This document shows positions 48,922-61,208 of a DNA stretch of 64,000 nt, piece after piece. A program made the position numbers and the translations under genes. Within the stretch, counting starts at the first letter, position 1; each line of letters begins with the position of its first letter. The stretch lies in the NCBI GenBank assembly GCA_035235625.1, contig CP141149.1:36449753-36513752 (forward strand). Direction: 5' to 3'. The notes beneath the pieces were generated by a model. That model was not told where the DNA came from and ran no database searches. It saw only the letters and a program-made list of their open reading frames with translations. Source of the stretch: Saururus chinensis. Taxonomy: Eukaryota; Streptophyta; Magnoliopsida; Piperales; Saururaceae.

Positions 48922-51381
48922 CTGTTCTGGACTATGAAAAATTTCGATGAAAGGATAATCTTTCCTTTGCCTCGTTATACAGAATCCTGGACACTTTGGG
49001 CACTCAGCCTGACATTACAACAGAAAACTACCATCAAATAAGGCACAGCAACATATACCAAGCATAGTTATTGAAACAAACACGAGGAAGATATCTTTTC
49101 ATAACAAGGCAGATGGCGTCAGAGAAACTCTAAGAAACATATTACAAACATCTATCGATGTCATAATGCAAATAAATCAAATTAGTGGGAAAAAACATAA
49201 AACCATATGCAGTTCAAAATATGCCTTTCGCCAATAACATTTACTTAAAAAGTAAGATTTGAGAAGAAAAAAATCTGCTTGTGCTTTGCTTGCCGCCAGA
49301 AGTGAAAGCTTTTGCAGCTAAAGAAGTTGCATCTCTCACTGTAATTAATCTTCGACCACAACAATCTGATAATTGAGTAACTATTGTAAATTCATTTTTT
49401 TTCCTGCAAACATTTTTTTCTTAGCTTGTGTTTAACCAGCATTGCCAAGGAGAAAATCCTTGAAAGCCCTAGAGATAGATTGGAGGATAAAGATGCAGAC
49501 TCCCGGGATAAAGTTGATGATAATATATAATTTCACCTGATTTCAAATTTTATTCTAATATTGTTCATTTACCCCTCTAATTACTGAAAGCAACAACAAA
49601 TTTTATTTCTCAAATAAAATTCTTTTTCATCTGACTGGCAAAATTACTAAACACTGCGGACTAACTATTCTTCTTTTTTCTTTTTCAGGATATGGCAGCA
49701 CATCTGTGTCTTGATTTTCAAATCCAATCACAATACGCGTGTGAGCCCGGGCATCGCGGGAGGGCAAATTTCAATCTGATGACATGCATTACTCGGGGGA
49801 CAGGAGGGTTTGAATCACTTGCCGCCCTTTCTATCTTACAATGCCTAGGCTCACGCTGGCAAGTGTGAGCCCCGGCTTATGTTAACTTTTTCCTTAAAAT
49901 ATTTCCAAGGAATGAGTACACAAAAGATTAATACAACTTTCAAATTGTCAATTTATGATTTTCTGCCGTTGATATCCATCTTCTAGCTCATTTCAAAGTA
50001 AATCCTTTTAACAGTTGGCTAACTACGGATGCTTGAACTTCTGAAGCTGCCCATATTACAATAAGAGCAAACAAACGCCATCTTAGGTCGTTTCAACTAG
50101 TTCTTTTGCATGTGTGTGATTCATTTTCTTATGCTTCTCTAGAAGTTCGTGCATTTCATATGCATCCCTCTAGTTTGATTGCTTCCACTCCCTAATACAG
50201 TGTAGTAAAACCAAAAACTAAACAAAAATAAGGGTAAAATGTATTAAAGACACAAGAAGATTTGAACATTCAAGATTGGCATGCTAACAACTAACAGCAA
50301 TGATCATACACGCAAAAATTTTATATTTGGGTAGAACTCAGCAGCAGCTTCCTCCAGTACTTTATCAAAGTGCTTGGAGTAGGCACATCTAGCAAGAAAC
50401 AATTAATTTTTACATATACAATGAGTGGGGAAACATTGTTTGTAGAAAATTAAAGGACAGGAATTTGAAAAGTGGCAGTTACTTAATGGTAAATGCAACA
50501 ACCACAGGGAAGCCTTCATGCAGGAGTTGAACAAATTGTCGCTTAGAGGTAAATTGAAGAACCCTAGAAGGCCCAATATCCTTCGGGTAACCAGCGTAAT
50601 ACCTATGTTAAAATTAGAATATTGGAAACAAACCCAGTGAGAAAAATGATGCAGCATGCTTCGCATTCAAAAAACAATAAGATAAGTGGCGTAGACTACA
50701 CAGTGAAACAGGGGGACTACTTTTTGCAGGAAAAACAAAGGAGAAAAATGATTAGTCAAAAAGGAAAACATATGCAAAGCAGAATCGGCAAACATCTCAA
50801 AGCCCTTTAGTTTTTAGTATTCATCCGTTAAACTGATGCATTTACAGAGAGCAAAGTTGAGAAAACATTTTACTATTGCTTATGTAATGACCCTATTCTC
50901 GGACATAACCATAGAATTTTGTTAATGGATATATGATGATTAATGACCATAGTTCCAGACGGTATCATTTTTTCGTTATACAAAATATGCAAAGCAACAA
51001 CAGAGTCTCGTGCATAGAGAGCATAATAGAGCTCCTCCGGAAAACCCTGCTTCACTTCATATTCGTGCACTTTTCTTCTTGCCTTCTTGAAGAAAACCCA
51101 CTCTCACACTGAAGGGTTTAACACAGTCTTCTTCTGAGTCATTCCTAACCACTAACACTTGGAAAATAGGGGGCGTGAGGCGGAAGATGAACCACATATA
51201 TTCAAAGATACAAGTTATAACCACTTCTCAATAGTCAATAAAAAAAATGAGAAACTACCATGCGGAAGATAAATCATTATTCTCTTAACATTAAAATGTC
51301 AACATATAGAACAAGAAAGCAAGTGAGATAAGAAATACCCTGATGGCCATACCTGCTAGTTGCGCAGAGCTGACTGATCAT
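48922..51381 (-). CDS. Thioredoxin-fold-like plant protein, five exons seen, 3' end missing
   Basis: My exons (minus) are 51339-51381 (tentative first exon), 50961-51102, 50483-50602, 50310-50388 and 48922-49008. The phases of all five agree, giving 157 residues so far. Conserved-looking segments are VKQGFPEELYYALYARDSVV (exon 2), YYAGYPKDIGPSRVLQFTSK and LLHEGFPVVVAFTI (exon 3), KVLEEAAAEFYPNIKFLR (exon 4) and ECPKCPGFCITRQRKDYPF (exon 5). I recall a plant-wide small thioredoxin-superfamily protein with these segments; the pattern (VVVAFT strand, helix, then a Cys-rich strand region) fits that fold, but the molecular role is unknown to me. Homologues continue about 40 residues past exon 5, and no such exon is visible down to 46588, so the gene may be truncated. 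Exon 1 uses a weak donor. Confidence 0.6.
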
Positions 51382-52694
51382 CCTGTCAAAAAATGAAGAC
51401 TCCACCATCTTTACGAAGGTATACTAGAAACACTTCATTCGTGCTGCACAGCAGAGTACCCCACCAAAATCACAGCTAGTAGGAGGTGGACACAATAGGG
51501 ATAGGGGGATCGCCAAACATATAGTAGTATTAGTTAATCCAGAACGATCAATTGTAATGTACATCAGCAGAAGTCAGAGAGCTCAGGATAATACAGACGA
51601 AGTACGAATTCATTGGCAGAAGGTATGCACATTCTCGAAACCGTTTAAAAGAGATAAACGAGTAAATAAAAAGTCTCACCGGTAAGTGGTAATTTGTGGT
51701 ATGCAGATAGAGGATGTCTAAACGGATGCCATTATAGATAGATAGAAATACGAAAGGAAAAAAAAAAACACAGAGAGGTCGTCGGAAGGGAAGCGTTTTA
51801 TATGCTCCCTGGTTCAATAAGCGGAATATAAGCCACGAATTAAAACATGCCACATTACAAAATGGAAAGCACCCTGACGGTGACGGAAGAGGTAACTTCA
51901 CGTTACCTCCGTCTTCCCTTCCGTTCACTTACCCGTTACCTCCCTGTGAAAATCTCCCGCCCTCCCACCTCTCTTTGTCTCGGTCTCTGCTCTCTGCTCT
52001 ATCGCCGGCGGGGAGATATGGTGTCAGAGTCGAAAGTGAAAAATTCTTGCAAATGTAACCAAGGTCAAAATACCACTAGCTAGCCAGCAAAGCAGGAGAG
52101 AAGAAATCGGAGCGAGAGAATCGCGCAGGTCAGAGAAACTCAGGGAAAGGAGATGCCGGGTCCAGGTCCTCACACCACCTACGCTCTCTCCTCCGGGCTG
52201 GCCCTCCTCCAACTCTCCGCCGGACGCTTCAGCCCACACCGGAGATAGCTGCAGCTTGGAATCCGGCAACCGGTAGCTAGATCCCACTGTTTACCCATTC
52301 CCTTCTCAATCCCTTTAAAAAAAAAATTGTCGGCTTTTTTCATCACTCAAGACGTGCAGCAGGACATTTTTTCCATCACCGGAGTCCGCTGCAGACGGAC
52401 TCCGGCACAGGACGTTACCACGTGCGAGTGGGAAGCTTAACTGGCTGCCCCTCCGCTTCCATCCATCAGGCATTCCTTTGTCTCTTTCAGTAAAAATCTC
52501 TCGTTTTCGTCATCACCCTGAGACTGAGCACCGGAGGTTGCCACGCGAGTATCATCCGCACGCTAGCAGCGGACATCTTTCGGAGCCCCGCAGCTGCAAT
52601 CGTCTAAACAAAGTAATTACCATTCTATTCTTTTATATTATAGTATTAGAATTTCTAAATCATTGAATCACGGGTTCTGTTTTTCTTGGAGCCT
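51382..52694. other. Upstream flank, no recognised gene
   Basis: 51880-52290 is GC-richer with overlapping frames on both strands (for example 52024-52287 minus). It could be the promoter or an unrecognised first exon of the thioredoxin-like gene. A short perfect hairpin (GGAGTCCG, loop, CGGACTCC) lies near 52380-52402. Confidence 0.4.
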
Positions 52695-53000
52695 CCTCTC
52701 TTAAATTAATGAATGGATCGTCTCACACTCAGTCTCCCACCAAGAAAGAAAAAAGAAGATGCAAGAGCTTAAGAGCTTCATAGCTGACATGATCATGCCC
52801 TTTACATCTTTGAATGTAATTTACAAAACTTTGACTTCCACTTTTACTGCTTTCCTCTTTTAAATTAATGAATGGATCGTCTCACACTCAGTCTCCCACT
52901 AAGAAAGAAAAAAGAAGATGCAAGAGCTTCATAGCTAACATGATCAAGCCCTTTACATCTTTGACTGTAATCTACAAAACTTTGACTTCCACTTTCACTG
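52695..53000 (+). repeat. Tandem duplication with 158-bp period
   Basis: TCCTCTCTTAAATTAATGAA at 52695 and TCCTCTTTTAAATTAATGAA at 52853 open two copies. Both continue through the CTCACACTCAGTCTCCCAC and CAAAACTTTGACTTCCACTTT blocks with few changes and one 10-bp difference (AAGAGCTTAAGAGCTTC against AAGAGCTTC). Confidence 0.9.
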
Positions 53001-53872
53001 CTTCCAATTCTGATATATTAAAATATCATATTTGCAATTATTCTTAATCATGTTCTAAGATTGAATTAGTTTTCTTATTTTTGGAATGTCACGTTTAGGA
53101 ACATCACTCACAAGTATTAATATTCAAAATAGCCTTGGAGAATCACAGCTTAATGAGTAACTGACCTAAAACAAAATAGTGTCTTTAGCATAGGGGGTGA
53201 ATATTCGAATTTATTATAATAAGTGGTGATTTTTAAAAAAATATAAATAAATAAGAAAGACTTGTTCTTAATATCAGATTCCCTAAGACCAAGTCTTGGA
53301 GTATCAACTGTTAAGGCAATTGCCTTGAACCCAGCTGCCTCAGCTCTTCTTACAAGTTGGGAAACCACATTCCTATCCTTAATATTATAAATCAAAGGAC
53401 AAAGCACAATATGAATAGCATGTGTTTCATTCTCCGTTATTATTTTGTTTAAAAGAGAAAGAGCTAAAAAGATCACTTGAAGACAAAGTAAACCTTAAAT
53501 GAGACAGAACCTATACAATGGAGAACAATGTATTTCCATAAAGCTGGAAAAAATGTATAACAGGTCAGTTGATGCAACTTCTTCAACGCTGAAAGTTAAC
53601 CATGATGACAATGTCGCGTACAACCATATACATATATAGCAGCTACATTTTTTATCTACAAATTCCTTAAATAACACTTTTCAAGTAGGGAATACAAAAA
53701 ATGAAGGTTATACTTGTGTGTATATAAGATAAACATTAGGTAGTAGAATTCATGAACAACACTAATATATCAATGTAGAAACAAAATGAAGAGAAGCAAC
53801 ATAAAAGTGTAATAAAATCCATATTAGCAACTCATACGATACATGTTTTCAGGAGGGTGCAGTTTTCTTGAA

Positions 53873-54280
53873 GGGAAAATTATTTAAATAATAATTAAAA
53901 AATAATAATGACCATTTTGGACCACTTTGGGAAATATTTCTCAAAGTGGTGTTCCTTTTTGCTATGTAGGCGCTAGCCATGCCTGTGTGTGTTTTTTTTT
54001 TAAATTTTTAGATGATTTTATCCTTTAGAAGGACGAATAAAGGACGAAATCGGGTTTAAGTTGATTTCGTCCTTCTAAACGAAATCAGTTCTATGTGTTT
54101 ACCAAACTTGATCCGATTTCGTCCTTTAGAAGGACGAAATCAACTTTAGGCAATTTCGTCCTTCTAAATGACAAAATCGCCACACTTGGCTATTTTGGCC
54201 ATTGGGTTGCACAAAGCAGATTTCGTCCTTTTAAAATAAACTTAAGCTAATTTCATCCTTTTAAAGGACAAAATCGTCGT
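53873..54280 (+). repeat. Left terminal inverted repeat of the MULE
   Basis: It aligns with the reverse complement of 60795-61199. It contains a 30-bp near-perfect palindrome at 53921-53950, a TAGGCGCTAGCC block, and several palindromic TTTCGTCCTTTAGAAGGACGA-type units (near 54050, 54118 and 54155). Confidence 0.88.
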
Positions 54281-55413
54281 CTTCTTTAACCCGCCTCCGC
54301 TTCTCCCCATCTAAATCATTCCTTCTTTTTGCTATGAACAATTTGCCTTGCCGCCGTGTGATTTTTGCCTTTTTGTCCCAGTTTCAGTTCTTACTGTTGG
54401 GGTATTGCGATTCCCTGGAATTAGCTTCCATCAGTCTCTCCAGGTAATTTTTCGGTACTATATTTTTTACATTTTTTTAAAATTTAATAACGTGTCAATC
54501 TTTTTAACCCGGTACTATTTATGGTTTTGCACCTGTTTATCGATTTGGATTTATTGGATATAATTGATTTTTCCTTGAAAACAAAAAACCCTCTTAATTC
54601 CGGGGCTGAGGAGTTGAATGGAGCTTGTTGTTTGCGTTGGAGGCCGTCTTAATTGGGGGAAAATTTAATTCCTTGTCAGGGTTCAGATTACTGATTAGTT
54701 TGGGTTTGTAAACTTATAACAAAATAATGATGAAATCTTTTTTAGTAATGTGCTAAAGGCTGAGCAGACTGAGCATGGGATTTTGATTGGTGAATAGGGC
54801 ATTTGGGATTTAAACTATGTATATACGTTGATTGTGCATTTGTGCATGAAAATGTAGGAAAATTTGATTGTGCATGAAAATGTAAATATACCAAAAAGTG
54901 AATTGCATGCCTTATAACGTGATTTCACAACCATCTCATCTTAAATAAATGATCTCAACTCATCGGCCTCTCAACTCATCATCTTTTCCGGCTGTGGCTC
55001 CTCTTCCAGTTCCAAAAAAAAAGTAAAAAATCAATTAAATATAAAAAAGTAGCTCTTCATAATTTGTTGCAAGAAACAAACAAGATATACGAGAAGCATA
55101 ATCATAAAGTCAAAATTGAATAATCCAAGTTAACCATTATTTAATTGCGAGATCATGAACCATATCATGCATCTTAGTGGAGTTTTGTTTTTATATAGAG
55201 TTATTGTTAGTAATAGTTTAATATTTTTATCAGTAGGGTAGATGTAATATTTGAAGAAGTTTAATATTTTTTGACTTCTTTTGTAGATACATTTAGGTTG
55301 CTATAAAACGATTATTTATCTACTTATGTGGTTTATTTTGATTCAGACTTTTGGTATATGTGGCTTAATCTAATATTAATTTAATCTATTGTTTATGAAT
55401 TAAGTGAATAGAG

Positions 55414-58258
55414 ATGACAGAAGAAATGGTTAATTTTTTACTTAACTATGACGGACGCACAGAAGGATTATTAATTAAGAAATAGTCTACATATGATGAA
55501 TTTGAGATGTAAGTAGCAAGCAAGGTTGGGTGGGATCGAATAAGATAAAAAATTACTATCAAATGTAATATTCCGTCATATAGATCGAGAATGACACTAA
55601 GATGTATAAATGATGATACATAAATGAGTTTTATGTTTCACCACTCGCGTCACATAATTTCTTTCGAGTTATTTCTTAAAAAAGAGGCCCGAGTGCTTAG
55701 TGAAAGGCAAAGTAGTTCACATAGGAGCTCGCATAGGAGCTCTTACAAGATCTCGGATATAAATGTGAATAATGAAAGACATATGCAAATGTTGGTGGAC
55801 AACAAAGAAGAAGAAAATTTATTTATGATAGTAGCTTCAAATGAACGTCATAGGTCGTCTTCCCCTATTTACGATGGAAGTGGACCTAATTGGAGGTAAG
55901 GTTTATTAAGTTGTGAATACATTTTGAATCTTATAATTATTAATGAAATATGTTTAGCTAAAATTTGAATTTTGTGTGTAATATGAAAGGTCCACAACAC
56001 ATACACACGAGCCATTTAGCTTTCAAATGTCTCAAGGCGGTGCATGGTATGGAACTCAAAGTTCAATGGGCATTCATTACCCCTACATATATGTTGGTCA
56101 TACCGATACTGGACCATCTAATCAAAGGTGAAATATATATTCATAAATGAATATAACTTTTTTAGGCATATGCAATTTAATACATATGCGATGTTTATAT
56201 GTAGGGGGCATATGTCCACGATGAAGATATTGATGAAAATGAGGCTAATGAAGGTGAAAATAATATTGACGAAGCAAGTGGAGAAGATTCTGACATGAAT
56301 GAAGAATGGGTCAGAGGTGAAGAAAGCACTCAACACATGGTTGACGGTGAGGGGGATGATGCGATAGACAATACTATTGCTGCAAATGATATGAATGTGG
56401 ATGATGAAGAGCCATCATACTATGAATTGGAGCCACTCTATGCACACATAACAGATGATGAGATATATGATGCAGTTAATTCTACAATGGATATGGACCA
56501 ACAAAACGAAGATGAGTTATATGTTGGCTGCATCTTTGAGAATAAAGAAGCATTTGTTATAGCCTTGCATGAGTTTTCCATTCAAAATCGTGTCGAAGAC
56601 AAAGTTGTACAAACAAATTTGTCAGAGTATACAGTGAAGTGCATTGATAGCACTTGCCCTTGGAGAGTTCATGGCTTAATAAAAAGGGGTGGTAGGTACT
56701 TTAAATTGAAGACGTACAAAGGTGACCACACATGTCAGAATACCTAGCTTAGCATAGATCATACGCAGTGTAGTGCCTCTTTTATTTCGAAGGTCATAAT
56801 GCCCACTATCCAAGCCGAATTAATTCTCACATTAGGGGATATTATTTAAAGAATGAAGGAGAAGAATCATGTTAACATATCTTATAAGAAAACATGAGTA
56901 GCAAGGAATATGACGATCAAGGCTATTTATGAGGATTGGGTGGAATCATTTAATTTGTTGCCAATGTACCTAAGGGCGGTGCAAGAAGCGAATCCTGACA
57001 CCTACTACCGCTTAGAGGATGATGAAGTCAGTCGTGTAAATGGTGACATATGTAGGAGATTTACGCGGTTGTTTTAGGCATTTGGGCCGTTTATAGCGAG
57101 GTTTCGATATTGCATTCGTGTGATTGGTGTTGATGTCACTCACTTGTATGACAAATATCTTGGTGCTCTTATGACTATAACGGCTACAGATGGAAACAAT
57201 GGGTTATTTCCTCTAGCATTCAGGCTTGTCGGGAAGGAAGATGGAGACAATTGGAAATGATTCTTAATGGAATGAAGAGATTATGTACTGATGGGCATGA
57301 TGAACATCGTCATTATTTAAGATTGACATAAGGGGCTTTAGAAGGCCATGCCTAAGGTTCTTTCTGAGCCTCTGTACCGCCATTGTTATTGCATCTGTCA
57401 CATAAAAATAAATTTTAAGAAAGAGTTAAAAAATGATACACTGACAGACTTGATTGGGGCAGCAACTTGTGCACTTAAAGTAAAAAAGTTTGATGCTAAA
57501 ATGGACTTGATTGGTTAAGAGTGTCTTAGGGCAAAACATCTCCTCTTAGGAGGAGAATTGCATCCTGCACAGTGGTCCCTTGCCCATGGTGGTTTTAGGA
57601 CATTTGGCATGATGACTACAAATATGGCTGGAAGTTTAAATATCGTCTTGAAGGGGGCACGGGGATTACCCATGTAGGCTTTAGTGTCAGCTATTTTTTA
57701 TCGAGTCATAAAATTTTTTGTTAAACAATCTTCTGCTGTATCTTCCATGGCCACCCCGTATACTCCTATAGTGGAAGCGATATTGAGAGAGCAAAAAAAA
57801 AAAAAGGGGAGTATATAGTTAATGGGATTAACAACGGTTAGTACAAAGTGACGTCAATTCATGGCTAGAAGGTTATGGTAAATGCGGCGATGCATACTTG
57901 TACATGCAACATCCCTCAAGTTTAAGGTTATCCTTGCTAGCACCTTATCGCCGTGTGGGCAAAGCGGCGGGAGCCGATATAGGCATCACTATTTTACACA
58001 TCTTCTACTTATAAAAATGTATACTCGACATAATTTTATTCTCCTCGTGGTCGGGAGTATTGGGAGAGAGATATACCTTTTGTGTTATACCCTCCGATAG
58101 CAACAAAGTAACCCGGTCGCCCACGGTCTGTTCGCATTAGGAATACAATGAATTGTAGAACTATGGAGGGAGATGGTAGAGGAGGATATAAATGCGAGAG
58201 GTGTAAACAAAGTAGGCACAATAGTAAATCATGTAGAAACCCTCCTATTGATTGGTAA
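55414..58258 (+). pseudogene. MuDR-type MULE transposase, decayed
   Basis: A transposase that would cut and join the MULE ends. From the ATG at 55414 (MVNFLLNYDGRTEGLLIKK), a first exon ends near 55898, a small exon (EPFSFQMSQGGAWYGTQSS) covers about 55989-56131, and the main exon starts near 56205. Domains in order: acidic stretch (56220-56500); MuDR N-terminal zinc-binding domain (56518-56745, CIDSTCPWRVHG and GDHTCQ); MULE catalytic domain (IGVDVTHLYDKYLGALM near 57120-57170, then ATDGNNGLFPLAF near 57185); SWIM zinc finger (HTCTCNIPQV, then C*HLI, near 57895-57950); C-terminal zinc knuckle CERCKQSRHNSKSC (58193-58234). About 15 in-frame stops interrupt it, many where Gln, Arg or Trp is expected. 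Not functional. Confidence 0.9.
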
Positions 58259-58372
58259 ACATATAATCAATCTCTTTATTTATTCTCTATTTTAGGTATG
58301 AGCATATATTCCTTATGATTAATGATATGATCTTAATTTTCCATAGATCATATAGATCATGCAGAGCCTTGT

Positions 58373-60586
58373 TACGGGCCAGGCCCGATGGATGATTCTT
58401 TATTCGTACAGTAGGAGTCACATATGTCTGTTGTTATTTGGAGATGAGAGGTATGATAACTCTTTTTAAAATTTGTTTCATTTTTTTGGACGATATAGTA
58501 CGCTAGGTTATAATTTTAAAATTTAATATAGGACCCCGGGTGCCTTGAGTGTACCGAACATTTTAAATATCTCCTCCATTAGCCCGTAGATGAGTGTATG
58601 TTACCCTATATCGAGCAAGCGGGATTTGGGCATTTCATTCATCTATAGTACATTCGTCTCGATCGGCCTTTATTGACAACTCTCGTTGATGGAGGAGGGA
58701 GACACAGACGTTTCATTTATCCTATGGAGAGATGTCCATCACCCTCATGGATGTGGCAGTTCTATTAAGACTTCGCATCGATGGACATCCGGTGACAGGC
58801 ACAATAGGAGGAGCTCATGTGGATATATTAGTTAGACTCCTTAGTAGAACTCCTATTATAGTGATGTGTGGTAGCCGAGTGAGCCTACGATGACTCTTGT
58901 AGGAGTTTCGAGAGCTCCTAGCCGATTCTACGAAGATAGTTATTGAGCAACATGCACAAGCCTATCTATTACATTTACTTGGTGCCACGATATTTGCAGA
59001 TACCATGAGCAGCCATGTACATGTGGCATATCTCTCCCTCCTTGCGGACTTCGACATGGCGGGTACTTATTCATGGGGCAGTGCTACTCTTGCATTTTTA
59101 TACCGAGAGTTAGGGAAAGCATGTTAGGCGATGACCTCTGGGATTGCGGGCTATTTGACCCTTCTTCAAGTAAATGAATGCGTAACTTTAAATACTATTT
59201 TGGGCACGTATAATTCCTTAATTTTATTTAATAATTGTTATCATATTTTCTAACATAGCTATGGTCGTGGGAGCATTTACACGTTGGACGACGAAGTGCT
59301 GAGATGGGTCGATTAGTCGAGGGTGCTCCATTAGGAGCTAGGTAGGCTATATTTATGTTTAACATTTAATTTTTTTAGCAACGTTTTATGTACATATGCT
59401 GAACTCATTTTTGAAATTTAACTCCTTAAGGTGGAATGTTCGGAAAAAGAGAACCGAAAATCCACAAGGAGTCCTCCGATTGTATAGAGGGGAGTTAGAC
59501 CACCAATGGCCATATCAAGTAATTCTATTGTCGTGTTGAACTTTTTGTGTAATGATTATAAAAAACTTTGTCGTTATTTAAACTAAATTATCTTTATATA
59601 TTGTATAGGTTATTTGGCAGCTGTACTCACCGGAAGTGTTGGTTGCGTTACCTCCTCTATGTACTGACAGTCGAGAGGTGTGGCTATCTCGTACTCCATT
59701 AATATGTTATGAGATTGTAGAGATGTATGTGCCAGATCAGGTAATGCTCCAGTTTAACCTGGAGCAAGGGGTCCTATAGTCTACCGTCGAGTTTGTCCAT
59801 TGCATTACTCGACAGGGCCTTCATATTACCGATTGGACTTTACATCATGTGTCATATATCGCTTGATGGGAGGATAGGAGAGCCATTGTTATCAGAGGGG
59901 AGATGGCTACGACATCGAGAGATGTGCATAGCGCATATATACAGTGGTATTTATCGATTACATAACGATATATTTTACAGCGCGATGATGTAGAGGAAAT
60001 GACATATCAACTTAGGGGAGCATCTAAGACAGCTTTGGTAATTAAGGCACATATCATTTTCTTATTTCTTATTAATTATTCAGCTAATTTTTAATTTTTT
60101 TATTGCTTTGTCTAGTTTAACATACGCATGCGCATTTGACTAACGCAATTAACACATGTACTTCGGGCGAGGACTTTTTAGCATCATGTCAGTTGATGCT
60201 TAGGGAGCATGATGATGTCCTTGGTAGCTTGCCACTGCTTTAGTCGGTGATTATGGATGTTCATAGAGATTATCCTGTTGACGAGGCTGCTCAAACACAG
60301 CCGATGCACTCTTCATTCCCTGATATTCCATCTTCATCAGCAGTGCATAGCTCTCCTCCAGGTTCATCATTTCTAGTCACTGCACATGTAGCTTAGCCAG
60401 ATCCGATTTTATATTATAGACGACATCGGCCAGTTCGTGTTGAACCATCTATTACTTATGCTGAGCCAGAGCAGGAGCTGGAGTTGGAGCTAGAGCCACA
60501 TCCCGAGCCGGAGCTAGAGGCAGATCATGAGGAGGAGCTCGTACAACACCATCAAGGCCAAGGTCAAGGACGTAAGAGTTTGTGAC
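58373..60586 (+). pseudogene. Plant mobile domain (PMD, MAIN/MAIL1-type) gene within the MULE
   Basis: The translation gives PGPMDDSLFVQ (58381-58413), DPGCLECTEHFKYLL (58533-58577), RASGIW-type and TFHLSYGEMSITLMDVAVLL segments (58600-58770), RIDGHPVTG (58783), YLLHLLGATIFADTMSS and YLSLLADFDMAG (58960-59060), then after introns RWNVRKKRTENPQGVLRLYR (59430-59490), PEVLVALPPLCTDSREVWLS (59630-59690) and PLICYEIVEMYVPDQVM (59695-59750). This order is that of the PMD found in MAIN, MAIL1 and PPP7-like proteins, which act in silencing, and in many transposons. A Pro/Glu-rich tail (ELELELEPHPEPELEADHEEE) precedes the end. Several stops make it a pseudogene. Intron borders are approximate. Confidence 0.85.
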
Positions 60587-60794
60587 ATTAACTTTTTTAT
60601 ATGCTTATTTAAACTAAACATTTTTTCGACTTGTGATGTAATATATTTGATAAACATTTCTATTTTATGTTTGTCTATGATGTCAATAACATTTTTATAT
60701 TTGTTATGCATGGAATGGGTGGAATGAATGCAATTGTGTACGTATTGAATGAATGAACAGGGACAGGTGTTAAAGTTAGTTTAAAATAGATTTT

Positions 60795-61199
60795 TAAAAA
60801 AAAATAAATTTGATTTTGTCCTTTAGAAGGACGAAATAAGTACATGATTGATTTCATCCTTCAAAAGGATGAAATCGGCTTCGATTAAGAAGTGAATGAC
60901 CGAAATAGCCAAGTGTGACAATTTCATCATTTAGAAGGATGAAATCGCTTTAAGTTGATTTTGACCTTCTAAAGGACAAAATTAGGTCAAGTCTGGTAAA
61001 ACGTAGAACTGAAATCAACTTAAACTGATTTAGTCCTTCTAAAGGACGAAATCATCTAACAAATTTGAAAAAAAGCCACGTAGGCGCCAACTGCTTGGCT
61101 GGCGCCTGTGTGGCAAAAAGGAACACCACTTTGGGAAATATTTCCCAAAGTGGTCCAAAATGGTAATTATTTTTTTAATTATTATTTAAATAATTTCCC
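60795..61199 (-). repeat. Right terminal inverted repeat of the MULE
   Basis: Counterpart of the left repeat. 61125-61154 is a perfect 30-bp palindrome centred on GGGAAATATTTCCC; GGCGCCA and TGGCGCC at 61083-61106 form a hairpin; and GTCCTTTAGAAGGAC-like units recur near 60820, 60865, 60930, 60970 and 61040. These repeated palindromes are candidate transposase-binding sites (inference). Confidence 0.88.
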
Positions 61200-61208
61200 T
61201 TTCTTAAA

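Larger units (their letters stand above)
53873..61199 (+). mobile_element. Autonomous-type MULE (7.3 kb) with transposase and plant-mobile-domain genes
   Basis: Ends GGGAAAATTATTTAAATAAT (left) and ATTATTTAAATAATTTCCC (right) begin inverted repeats of about 400 bp. Flanks TTTCTTGAA (53864-53872) and TTTCTTAAA (61200-61208) are a 9-bp duplication with one mismatch, the size Mutator elements make. Inside, both on the plus strand, are a MuDR-type transposase (55414-58258) and a PMD gene (58373-60586), each full of stops. The termini are related to those of the fold-back MULE at 39996-46578 (shared GGGAAAATTAT start, TTTTTRCC, GGCGCTAGCC and GATTTCRTCC motifs), so that element may have been mobilised by relatives of this one. 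Confidence 0.93.

Noticed and set aside
50403-50666. 87-codon minus-strand frame
   Set aside because: Wrong-frame reading across exon 3 of the thioredoxin-like gene; the conserved frame is the one with YYAGYPKDIG.
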